Shown here: piece after piece, positions 35,122-46,800 of the stretch
Position numbering within the stretch: the stretch's first letter is position 1
How the letters are laid out: each line of letters begins with the position of its first letter
Assembly: GCF_032854445.1 (NCBI RefSeq)
Contig: NC_088304.1
Coordinates: forward strand, 30,945,732-31,009,731
DNA from: Liolophura sinensis
Taxonomy: Eukaryota > Mollusca > Polyplacophora > Chitonida > Chitonidae
Length of the DNA: 64,000 nucleotides
Reading direction: 5' to 3'
Notes under the pieces: model-generated
The model's database searches: none
What the model saw: only the letters and a program-made list of their open reading frames with translations
What the model was told of the DNA's origin: nothing
Made by a program: the position numbers and the translations under genes

Positions 35122-35849
35122 AGTAGAAAATGTTTTGATGTCCCATAAGACTACATGCCCATGTATTTGGCCTCTTGCTCTATCTCTACTGTACATGTCT
35201 ACATAAGCACATCTTCACATTGTAAACGCCTTTGATTTAATCATTCCTGAAATCTGCTGATGGATAGAACATCGTTAAGAAGAGATGTCATTAAGCAGTT
35301 GTATAGTCACTGCCACAGGTCTGTGTTGTGATGCTTTAAAATGTGAAACAACGATGTTCAGTATTTTTTTTGTTCGACTTCATTAGACAGCTGCCTCAAG
35401 GAAACTAGGCCTTACGTATGTATATATACATATCCATGTAAATGGAAGGCATTATGCATAGGTTCAACCATTGACAATTATAATAACCAAACTAATAGAA
35501 AATAAATGAAAATGAAACTCTTACATATTTATTATGTATAAATGGTAATTTCACAGGCAGGATTTGTTGTATGACCAGTTAAAGGTGAACCTTATTCATC
35601 CAAAAAAAAAAAAAAGGATATTTGAGAGCTTTGTGGAGATGACAGTTTTTCACTCCATTTTTGATCTTAACACTGAACAGCTTCAGGTAAGAACTTAAGC
35701 ATGTACATGTAGCCTGGAGGGTGAAGTACAATGTGCTGATATGACAAATCAGGAACGTTCATGAATTCCCATAACTATGTCAGCATGGTGGCCATTTATG
35801 TACCAAAATCCATGTGTGACTAAATAAGTATATTAACATATATCATTGA

Positions 35850-36200
35850 TTTGGGTTCAATGCCATCCTGAGGAATTCTTCATGTACCCTAAAAAATAAA
35901 TGACCATAATGTCCATGACTTTGCCCATTTTTCCTGATTTCTAAAGTTCTGTTGACTTTAGAAAGGTGATAGAGAGGTTTGCTTGGAACATAGGATGATG
36001 TTCTTCGAAAATTGTATGTTGTAGCACCAAAAATAATATTTTGTGACATTTATTTGCCTCTAAAAATGCACTTTTGGGAGTGAAATTTGAGGTCATTTGG
36101 AGTATATATAGCCGGTATGCATGGACAAAAAACTGAGCTTGTCCCGGATGTGCATGCACACTCAGCCGTCTGTGTTTTCATGACCGGGAATTCAAGTCTG
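35850..36200. repeat. Dispersed repeat related to 27480-27700
   Basis: TTCTGTTGACTTTAGAAAGG, AACATAGGATGATGTTC, TGTAGCACCAAAAATAATAT and AAAATGCACTTTTGGGAGTG align with the copy in KCTD intron 4. A B-box-like GGGAATTCAAGTCTGACC at 36184-36201 follows. The stretch 35122-35849 holds nothing recognisable. Confidence 0.6.
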
Positions 36201-36875
36201 ACCACTAAAATCAGTAAATCCAGTTTACGATGACATTTCAGAAACTCACCTTTAGAATGTTTTGTTAACATGTAAGGTTCTGTAACATAGAAAGTTGATA
36301 GGCCAATTACGACATGTACACAAGTGCTTGTATATCAGATCACGGTGGGAGTTGTGTCACTCTGCCCAGCAGGTGCATGTATACTCCAAACCAAAACAAG
36401 ATTTCTAAAAACACTCACTGCTACACTTCTTAGTTTTCTTTTTCTTTCTTAAAATTTTTTTAAAGTTCCTTATTATTAGCCTGCTGGGTAAAATATTGAG
36501 ATTTATAAAGCTGTCAGCTTCTTCATCAATTAACTTGATGTGTTTGTATAAATACATGTATGAACACTTATTTTAGCATTTTTAAACTGACATATTTCGC
36601 TTGATTCTGATTTATTCATCCGCCTGGCTTATAGGGTCACGCCAGAGTTTTTTGTGAATTGAGTTCAATTTATTTCTATAATCAGAAACACTGAATTGTT
36701 GATATCAAAAGGTATAATTTTAAGGCCTTTTTGTGCTCTTGAATGTCCCATTTTTTTACCTACCAAACTTTACATGAAATACAGTAATATGTTGGGAGTG
36801 TAATTTGGGAAAGAGTTGTCAAAGCCTCTACTGGCCATTATTAAAGCTAGGTTGTGTGTTCAGTTACATCTCTTT

Positions 36876-37457
36876 TAAAGGAGAAGAAAATTTAAATATC
36901 AATCAAATTCCATTGAAAAGAGTATGCATTTCCTCGCAACTGCATGCCACAAAACAAATTCTAATTTGTACCTCAAGTTGATAAATTATAAATAAAGTCA
37001 GAGCCAAAATCTGCTGTGGGCGACTCCATTTTGCCTAAGAACTAGTCCTGAAGTCTTCTGTGTTAGAAGGAGAATTGCCGTCGGAAACCGCCGAAGTGCA
37101 ATTCGTACATTTCTGTAGAACTCTTCTTCCAGAAGGCAGCGAACAGTACAGTTCGTTTTTCGCATGACAATCGGAAAACTGGAATGTTGGATGTAGGTTC
37201 CGAGTTTACATGAACAAGCCGGCAGTTTAAAGACTCTCATTGGCTGAGAGGAAACACACCCCCAGCATAAATTACAGGGTGTTAAAGATGGAGGACATCA
37301 TGGACTCAGCGATTTATGCCAGCTTCGCTGTTTTCAGACTTTACGTGTATGGCAATGAAAAATCGCAAAATTATGCAGCAGGCACCAAAAGATAGAAAAA
37401 AATGTGCTCTTTTTAGCCCCATAGTGTCATTTTTTAAAGTTTTCTTCTCCTTTAAAA
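36876..37457. mobile_element. Non-autonomous DNA element with TIR TTTTAAAGGAGAAGAAAA
   Basis: The 18 bp terminal sequence at 36876 is found inverted at about 37440-37457 (TTTTCTTCTCCTTTAAAA). The interior of about 540 bp has no long coding frame. No certain target duplication is visible. The following 37458-37840 shows nothing recognisable. Confidence 0.6.
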
Positions 37458-37842
37458 TTTGACAGCCTGGTAAGTTCTAGCTACATGTATCCTGTACTGA
37501 CGGATTGGGTTTGGTTTGTCAACTATAGGCTTATCAAGGATAAGCTTCAGTGTTTACCCAAACCTGGTTTCAGTTCAACTGTAACTCTACCCCAGCCTGT
37601 GGTGTGCCCTAGGGTTGATGCTATAGGTTAGTATAAGATGCTGGCCATGTATATGCACCATGAATGACAGTAGTGTGGACTACAATCTTCCTGTACAGGA
37701 AGGAACATTTGTCACCCAGTCACAGTATTACCACCTAACAGTACAAAGTGATTCTGTCTGAAGTTCTTTTGTACTGTGAGGAATTGGCCTTTGCGAGTAT
37801 GGACCCAAAACATCTGTTTCGAAGCATACTGTTATTCTTCAA

Positions 37843-38045
37843 CCTTTTCAACAGCCTCTGCAACCAACATTTAGAAACATTCTGAGAGCTATGGGGTGAA
37901 GAGAAATAGTCTGCATATCCTGTTTTATGAAGCTTACATCTTCAATGACACAGACAAATCATTTTTAGTGACATTTTCATAATAATTGTGTGCATAATTC
38001 CACTGAAGAGAGTCCTTTAGTGGCTGCAAAGGTTGAAGATTTAGA
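37843..38045. mobile_element. MITE family E, copy 2
   Basis: Starts TACTGTTATTCTTCAACCTT and ends GCAAAGGTTGAAGATTTAGA. The interior shares CCTCTGCAACCAA, CATTTTCATAATAATTGTGT and GACACAGACAAATCATTTTT with copies at 28936 and 49526. The remaining 38046-39950 is unremarkable apart from a SINE family A fragment (minus) at about 39310-39365. Confidence 0.75.
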
Positions 38046-39959
38046 GTATATCAGAGTGTTAGCATACATTAATACATCTATGTGTCATGTTAATTGTAAT
38101 TATCAGTGTAAACACACGTATACCCTAATTCCTCAATCTTTTGGCACATGCAAGAGCAGCTTTCAGTGCGATTTATACAAGTTTGTAATTTGGTGTATTA
38201 AATAAAACTACAAGGGTTGGATTGACCAATTTCGGGGCTTCATAAAAAGTATAATTTTAACGATATGCAAAGAATAATGCCTTCGTAATATGCTTGAATA
38301 AACACTTTGCAAACATGGGAAAACATGGAAGAATGACAGTATAGTTAAGGTACAGGTATCCTCATATATATGAATAGGCCAAATACTGATGGGTGATTCA
38401 AAGCATTAATTATAGGACGGACGACTGCTGGTTTTAATGTCCTATGAAGCTTACATGGAATTTTTTGTCGTTTATTAAGTTAACACGGCTGGAATAATGC
38501 GCGTAGTTAATGGGAATACTGAAAAATATGTTTGCTCATTGATTTTGCAAACATTCTCATAACATATGCCGCTGAATACAGGAGGCCAGTATAACATAGA
38601 TCGACATGTATATACCGGTAAGGAGATTGTTTCTTTATTGATAGATGATGCACCATTTGGAAACTAATTAAATACCTTTAAAGATAAGCCTACTGTATAT
38701 ACAGCATTATTATTACATACTGTGGTGCAGAAAAATAGGATCTATGAATGTAAAGAATTTTGTGTCAAACATGAAAAAGATCAGATATTTTTGTGTAGTG
38801 CACATGTGTGAAAGTGTGTTTTGTACAAAGTCCGGAAACTTCAGCATGTAGGTGTATTTAAATAGAAGAAAACTAGGGAATTGTATTCGCTTGAGAAAGA
38901 TCCTAGCAGAAAAAATTATGTTGAAAGTAATATTGTCTTTGAGCGTGTGAATTTTTGTACAAATGGATTGAAGAATTACACTGTACACCTGCCGAGCAGA
39001 TCAGTTTTGAAGGTGTCAGACAGATGTTGGCAAACATAAAAACTCAGCCATGCATAGCAGGTAACTGGGATAACTATCAAATAGCAGGTGAGAAGTTGAT
39101 TGTGAAAGGCCCAAAGTCCATGTATGAGATAAAAATAAATAAAACACACACCAGACCTCCAGTATGTTGAATGCATGCCGACTTACCTGTTTTTTGTTTT
39201 TTTTTGTTCAAACAAATTTTGCATAATTATAGGCATTGTTAAGCGGCATTTGAACTGTTTTTCAAGGTTTTTTGGCCTGTGCCCCTTTACTGCCTAATCG
39301 CACTATCTTGTGCAACTCGAGAATATTTCACTGTAAACTCAGCCAGGTGGGAGGAAACTGGGTAGAGCAAATAGGAGGAAACTGTAGCGGCAAACAGATT
39401 TGCGCTGTGCAACAAGATCATGTGTGGGAGGATATTTTGCTGTGTCTCTGTGCAGAAGAGTTGATTTCAGTCTGCATGGTACCTTGCCTGAAATGAACTC
39501 TTGTGATATCTGTGCCGAAGATGAAAATAGAGCATGAAAGAAGATAAAGCGAAAAGGAAAGCATGTCGGTGGGATTTTTCTCAGCAATCATGAGAAAGGA
39601 ACAGTATATGAACAATGGCCTGATTAATTGTCGCTGTTTAATGTTGGTCTTTTTTGGGTTCATTTGAAATTTTGGACTAAAGATAACATTAAAATATTAT
39701 CTGTATTCATGTCATGATCTGGGAATGATCAGAGCATGGGTTTTGATCTACACTCGGCCTGATGCTAAGTGAAAACATTGGGCTGGTATTGTCACTAATG
39801 TAGACATGTCTATTTGCTTATCTGTCCTTTGCCTTAATGAACAACCATGAAATGAATACACTGATCGCTTTGTGTAAATGTACATGTAGAAAAAGTGTTT
39901 GCGGGCAAAGTTTCATACACTTCGTATTTTTTTTCATATTTTTTTCATAAGGTTTTCAC

Positions 39960-40530
39960 ACTCAGTACATTGTTCATTGTTTATGCTCTCTGTACATTCT
40001 TCTATGTTTATACGCTCTGTATATTGTTCAGTGTTTATATGCCCTGTACATTGTTCCATGTTTATACACCCTGTGCATTGTTCCATAGTTATACACCCTG
40101 TACGTTGTTCCATGTTTATACACCCTGTTCGTTTTTCCATATTTATACACCCTGTACGTTGTTCCATGTTTATACACCCTGTTCATTTTTTCCATATTTA
40201 TACACTCTGTACATTGTTCCATGTTTATACCTTCTGTACATTGTTCCATGTATATACACTCTGTACATTGTTCCATGTTTATACACCCTGTACATTTTCC
40301 TTGTTTATACACTCTGTACGTTGTTCCATGATTATACACTCTGTACGTTGCTCCATGTTTGTACACCCGGTACATTGTTCCATGATTATACACTCTGTAC
40401 ATTGTTCCATGATTATACGCCCTGTCCATTGTTCCATGTTTATACACCCTGTACATTGTTCCATGTTTGTACACTCTGTACATTGTTCCATGATTATGCG
40501 CCTGTTCATTGTTCCATGTTTATACACTCT
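39960..40530. repeat. 27 bp minisatellite, about 21 copies, upstream of SLC6 exon 1
   Basis: Unit TTTATACACCCTGTACATTG + TTCCATG, divisible by three, giving open frames in all plus registers and on minus (39895-40564). Many substitutions between units suggest an older array. It ends about 250 bp before the first visible SLC6 exon. Confidence 0.95.
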
Positions 40531-40555
40531 CTACAGCCTGTTCAGCATTAAGTGC

Positions 40556-40765
40556 AATGACTGATCGGCCTTTATCAGCATAGTGGATATGGGGTGACTT
40601 ATTTGCCTTCGATAAGTCGTCTCACTGAAGCAGCACCAGATAAAAGAGCGGTGGAAATCCGTCCTGCGACAAGGAGGCATGTTACATGGACTTCTTGGTC
40701 GTCATATGACTGAAAGATTGTCAAGTACGACGTTAAACCCTATAAGCGCTCGTTCACTCGCATTT
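40556..40765 (+). mobile_element. SINE family C, 5'-truncated, just before an SLC6 splice acceptor
   Basis: GGGGTGACTTATTTGCCTTC, AAGCAGCACCAGATAAAAGA, CGTCATATGACTGAAAGATT and tail CGTTCACTCGC. It ends 15-20 bp from the acceptor TTTGTTTACAG at 40781, so the SINE tail directly adjoins the polypyrimidine tract. Confidence 0.85.
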
Positions 40766-40781
40766 TTACTTTTGTTTACAG

Positions 40782-40837
40782 GTACCTGAAATAAGCAAGT
40801 AATAAAGATTCCAGAAGCCTGAAGAGCAACAAATTTG
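40782..40837 (+). other. 5' UTR part of SLC6 exon 1
   Basis: A good acceptor (TTTTTACTTTTGTTTACAG) precedes 56 bp without an in-frame upstream ATG, then the start codon at 40838. An earlier non-coding exon is therefore expected. Inference from splice-site quality. Confidence 0.55.
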
Positions 40838-43800
40838 ATGACAATGGGCAAATCGTACAACATGAACACTGCTGGTCGCGGTGACTTTATGCCGTGTCCA
40901 GACTCCAAACTGGACATAGAGAAAACCCCCGAGGCTGAGGGTGGGGGGAGTGAAGCTCTGCAGGAAGAACGCCCCAAGTGGTCCAAAAAGATAGACTTTG
41001 TGCTGGTGTGCGTGGGTTATGCTGTGGGCCTGGGTAACATCTGGAGGTTCCCGTATCTGTGCCACAAAAGTGGGGGAGGTAAGCGCAGGAGTATACATGG
41101 AGCTATAAGATTTATCATCTGTGATCATTGGTGATTATTTGTTCAGCCCTTTAGTGTTTGCTTTGATTTTGGTTTTTTTCTTTTTTATACTTTTTTAAGC
41201 TTCATGGTTGGCAAATTTATCAAGCTGCATGCTCATTTTATTAGAATATCTTTTATGTGCACATATAGTGAACTCAAGCACTACCCTTTTTTACCCATCT
41301 CAATCTTTTTTGATCAATCACTAACTCATTTTAACCCATTTTAGCCATTTTAACCAGGTGAATGCCAGCCTTCATTTAAAATCCACCTCATTTGCTTTTG
41401 TACTATGTTTAAGCGCCAAACTTCATGGATTTCAGATGGGAAATCGTCAAAAAACATGTACTGGTATTGAGAACAGCTGTTTTTAAGATTAATTAAAATG
41501 AAGAACAGAAAAGAATTATTTAAATTACTGTGTATATGCAAGCTTTAGTTGACTATAATTTAATGATTTTAAAAAGCCTGAAAGCGGTGTATATTTGAAT
41601 ATAGATCAACTCTGATCCAGTGTAAAAACTGAGGTTTGTTTCTCAGTTTGAATAATGATTGAGTCTTTGAATAATGATTGCGTCTTCTTCATTTGTAAAT
41701 CCCTTGAAAAACCTGAATTGAATTTAATTCTGTTTTACAGACGGATATTTTAGAGACATAAATGCATATGTTAAATGTAAATTTTCAGCATTCATTTCAT
41801 GCAAGTCTATCCCATTTAATGGGTGAAATTTAACGGAATGAATTAATTCTTGCATGTAATTGCATGCCTGACAGCAGCTCATCAAGCCACATACTTATAC
41901 ATATGATTGAGGTACTAGTTTATAGTTGAATGGTGTCATTCCCATGTGATTTAGAGTTGCTATACCCAATTAGAGACATCTTACATTGACATGATTGAGG
42001 TACCAGTTTATAGTTGAATGGTGTCATTCCCATGTGATTTAGAGTTGCTATTCCCAATTAGAGACATCTTACCTTGACATGATTGAGGTACTAGTTTATA
42101 GTTGAATGGTGTCATTCCCATGTGGCCAGAGTTGCTATTCCCAATTAGAGACATCTTACATTGACATGATTGAGGTACCAGTTTATAGTTGATTGGTGTC
42201 ATTCTCATGTGGTCAGAGTTGCTATACCCAATTAGAGACATCTTAACTTGACATGATTGAGGTACCAGTTTATAGTTGAATGGTGTCATTCTCATGTGGT
42301 CAGAGTTGCTATACCCAATTAGAGACATCTGACCTTGACATGATTGAGGTACTAGTTTACAGTTGAATGTATCATTCCCATGTGATTAGAGTTGCTATAC
42401 CCAGTTAGAGACATCTTACATTGACATGATTGAGGTACCAGTTTATAGTTGAATGGTGTCATTCCCACGTGGTCAGAGTTGCTATACCCAGTTAGAGACA
42501 TCTTACCTTGACATGATTGAGGTACCAGTTTATAGTTGAATGGTGTCATTCCCTTGTGGCCAGAGTTGCTATTCCCAATTAGAGACATCTTACATTGACA
42601 TGATTGAGGTACCAGTTTATAGTTGATTGGTGTCATTCTCATGTGGTCAGAGTTGCTATACCCAATTAGAGACATCTTAACTTGACATGATTGAGGTACC
42701 AGTTTATAGTTGAATGGTGTCATTCTCATGTGGTCAGAGTTGCTATACCCAATTAGAGACATCTGACCTTGACATGATTGAGGTACTAGTTTACAGTTGA
42801 ATGTATCATTCCCATGTGATTAGAGTTGCTATACCCAGTTAGAGACATCTTACCTTGACATGATTGAGGTACCAATTTACAGTTGAATGGTGTCATTCAC
42901 ATGTGATTTAGAGTTGCTATACCCAGTTAGAGACATCTTACATTGACATGATTGAGGTACCAGTTTATAGTTGAATGGTGTCATTCCCATGTGGCCAGAG
43001 TTGCTATTCCCAATTAGAGACATCTTACATTGACATGATTGAGGTACCAGTTTATAATTGATTGGTGTCATTCTCATGTGGTCAGAGTTGCTATTCCCAA
43101 TTAGAGACATCTTAACTTGACATGATTGAGGTACCAGTTTATAGTTGAATGGTGTCATTCTCATGTGGTCAGAGTTGCTATACCCAGTTAGAGACATCTT
43201 ACATTGACATGATTGAGGTACCAGTTTATAGTTGAATGGTGTCATTCCCATGTGGTCAGAGTTGCTATACCCAATTAGAGACATCTGACCTTGACATGAT
43301 TGAGGTACTAGTTTACAGTTGAATGTATCATTCCCATGTGATTAGAGTTGCTATACCCAGTTAGAGACATCTTACCTTGACATGATTGAGGTACCAGTTT
43401 ATAGTTGAATGACTCATTCTCATGTGATCGGAGTTGCTTAATTTCTGTATTTCACGTAAAGTTTAGCGTTCTTCAAGTGACACATTCTTGCTTTATTCTG
43501 ACTTGACTGATTCATTGACCTTAAAAGGCGGTGCAAGATTTTTTTGTGAAGTTAATGTCTTTATAATAGAAAGACTTAACTGTTAACCTTGTATCATTCT
43601 AAAGAATTCATGTGCTTCTGAGAGTGCATTTTTACATGCTAAACTTGAGATAAAATATAGTGTTTTCAGTGCCATTGGCATGTCCATTTTGAGTGCTAGT
43701 GGCATGTCCATTTTGAGTGCCAGTGGCATGTCCATTTTGAGTGCCAGTGGCATGTCCATTTTCAGTGCCAGTGACATGTCCATTTTCATCTGATTTTAAC

Positions 43801-46800
43801 CAAAGTTTCAGATCTTAGTAGAATCCTAGACTATGGTAAAAGTCTAATATTATATCTTTCTCTGGATATCACTGCCTTTGCTTACACTCTGGCTGAGCTA
43901 TGAAGCCTTCTATAAACTGAAGAGCAGGTACATACAAACAAGTACATGTATATATGGATTTCATAGGCCTGATGCAGTGTAGGCAAAGGTAAGAGATATT
44001 CACAGCTACTGGATATGATATCATAGGCATGCGTCACCAGGATATGCTTTTAATTGTTTGTCTGCGCTGTGACTCTGTAACTCAGATAAGGCTTTTTGAC
44101 AGTGATAAATGCCATGGACATAATAACTAAACCGACATGCCATTGCTTAATGTGGCATTAATGGTGTATTATCGGATGAAACAGGTGTTCTGTGATAGGC
44201 CTATTATATCATTCATGTTACAGTTAACATTTTAGACATTCATGAGGGTATTAAAACAAAGGAATGTCAGTTTATTTACTCATGAGTTTATGGTATATTA
44301 TTGCAAATCTGTATTTAGCTCTAACTTACGGCCCTAAACGATTACATGTTTGAACAGTATTTTATCACTAAAAGGGGCTTCTGAGAAACGCAATATTGAC
44401 ACTGGTAGATTTAAATCTACTAAAAAAATAGATTTTCAATTACTTCCTTAGCACTGGTCTCCATCTGGCCACCTACATGTAGCTTATACATGTATAGATC
44501 CCTGAGGTGATGTAGGACACGGCTGACCACCTACATGTAGCTTATAGATCCCTGAGGTGATGTAGGACACGGCTGACCACCCACATGTAGCTTATACATG
44601 TATAGATCCCTGAGGTGATGTAGGACACGGCTGATCACCCACATGTATCTTATACATGTATAGATCCCTGAGGTGATGTAGGACACGGCTGATCACCCAC
44701 ATGTAGCTTATACATGTATAGATCCCTGAGGTGATGTAGCACACGGCTGACCACCTACATGTAGCTTATAGATCCCTGAGGTGATGTAGGACACGGCTGA
44801 CCACCCACATGTAGCTTATACATGTATAGATCCCTGAGGTGATGTAGGACACGGCTGATCACCCACATGTATCTTATACATGTATAGATCCCTGAGGTGA
44901 TGTAGGACACGGCTGATCACCCACATGTAGCTTATACATGTATAGATCCCTGAGGTGATGTAGCACACGGCTGACCACCCACATGTATCTTATACATGTA
45001 TAGATCCCTGAGGTGATGTAGGACACGGCTGACCACCCACATGTATCTTATACATGTATAGATCCCTGAGGTGATGTAGGACACGGCTGATCACCCACAT
45101 GTAGCTTATACATGTATAGATCCCTGAGGTGATGTAGGACACGGCTGACCACCCACATGTATCTTATACATGTATGGATCCCTGAGGTGATGTAGGACAC
45201 GGCTGATCACCCACATGTAGCTTATATATGTATAGATCCCTGAGGTGATGTAGCACACGGCTGACCACCCACATGTATCTTATACATGTATAGATCCCTG
45301 AGGTGATGTAGGACACGGCTGACCACCCACATGTAGCTTATACATGTATAGATCCCTGAGGTGATGTAGCACACGGCTGGGTGATGTAGGACACGGCTGA
45401 TCACTCGCAGAACTTGCTTACCTTTCAACCTGTGATTTTATATCAAAATGATGTGGATTTGCAGATGGATTCTAGCTATACACAAGCATACTGCTGCATT
45501 GATTTCAATGGGATAGTGCAATGACTGGTTGACACATATCAGGATAATGGCTTGGGTGGGGTGGGTTACTTGCATTCAGTAAGTCATCTTCAGTGAAGCA
45601 GTACTAGATGAAAGAGCAGCGAAAGGATGCGCCTTCCGTGCACTAAAAAGACTCCTTCTTCGTCATACGACTGAAAAATTGTTAAGTACAACATTAAACT
45701 CACTAACTCACTCAATCAATCAATCAATCAATCCAATTGACAAGACTGACAGAATTCTGGGTTTGCAGACAGTGATTCATCAGCTCTCTGCTTGTTCATG
45801 CATTTCAGGCAATATGGATGGGTGAATTATATAGCTTTATCCTTTGTTACATTTCGTGCTTTTATTTCAAATTGTAATATTTATTTATTAATTTATCACC
45901 ATAAATATCGCCTGTTTGCTACAGGGTTTCTGCGGGTTTCTTTGTAGGTGGTGATAACTTGTGACAGCATCCACATATCTGTTGTAATTAAGAGATTAAT
46001 TAAGAGAGGCTGGTAGGGATTATCTGTTGCGAATAGATATGACTGCTAAATGTTTATTGCCTCCTGCTAACTTTCCTCTATATAGTCATGATAATAACCA
46101 GGGCGTAGAACATTTTTTTATCGTACAGTGGTTGTAAGATAAGTTGTACGTCAATAAGACTGTACCTTTGTCCTGTATGTGGGATTATCGCACTTGTTTG
46201 GGAAATGGGAGCCTGTACATCTCGTGCGACACTTGCTGACCTCAACCCATTGCGGACATTTTAGGTCTTCTGTATGATAACACAAACAACAGCTGTAATC
46301 ACCCCACGGGGGTGGGCTTTATAAACACATTCCAGCCAGTTTGCTCAGAACCTGTCAATATAATACACCAATTTACTCCCAGTTTACTCTTTCATGGAGT
46401 ATTATAATTTTTTTGATTTAACATAAGTAGGTTGATCTTTTTACATTTTTACAGTGGCCTATCCATTTGCTTATAAATCTACAGCGTACCTGTACATACT
46501 GTCATTCTTCAACCACTTTGCACATTTGCTATCTGTTTAATCAAGCAAATTCTGAGGGTATCATTCTGTGCAAAATGATAACATTGTACTTTTTATGAAT
46601 CCCTGCATGAAACTGGCCAAGCCAACTAATGTAATTTTATCTCCAAAATCAAAGTAAAAACATGCAGAAGTTGCACTGAAAGTTGCTCTTTTATGTGCGA
46701 AAAGTTTGAGGTATTAGGGTAGGGATATAAATATGCTAGCCTATTCAAAATCCTGACAGTAACAGTTATCATTACATGCATGTATTTTATGTAAGAGCTT

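Noticed and set aside
39895-40564. Cys-rich repetitive frames of about 220 aa on plus
   Set aside because: 27 bp minisatellite in several registers; no start context or splice evidence.
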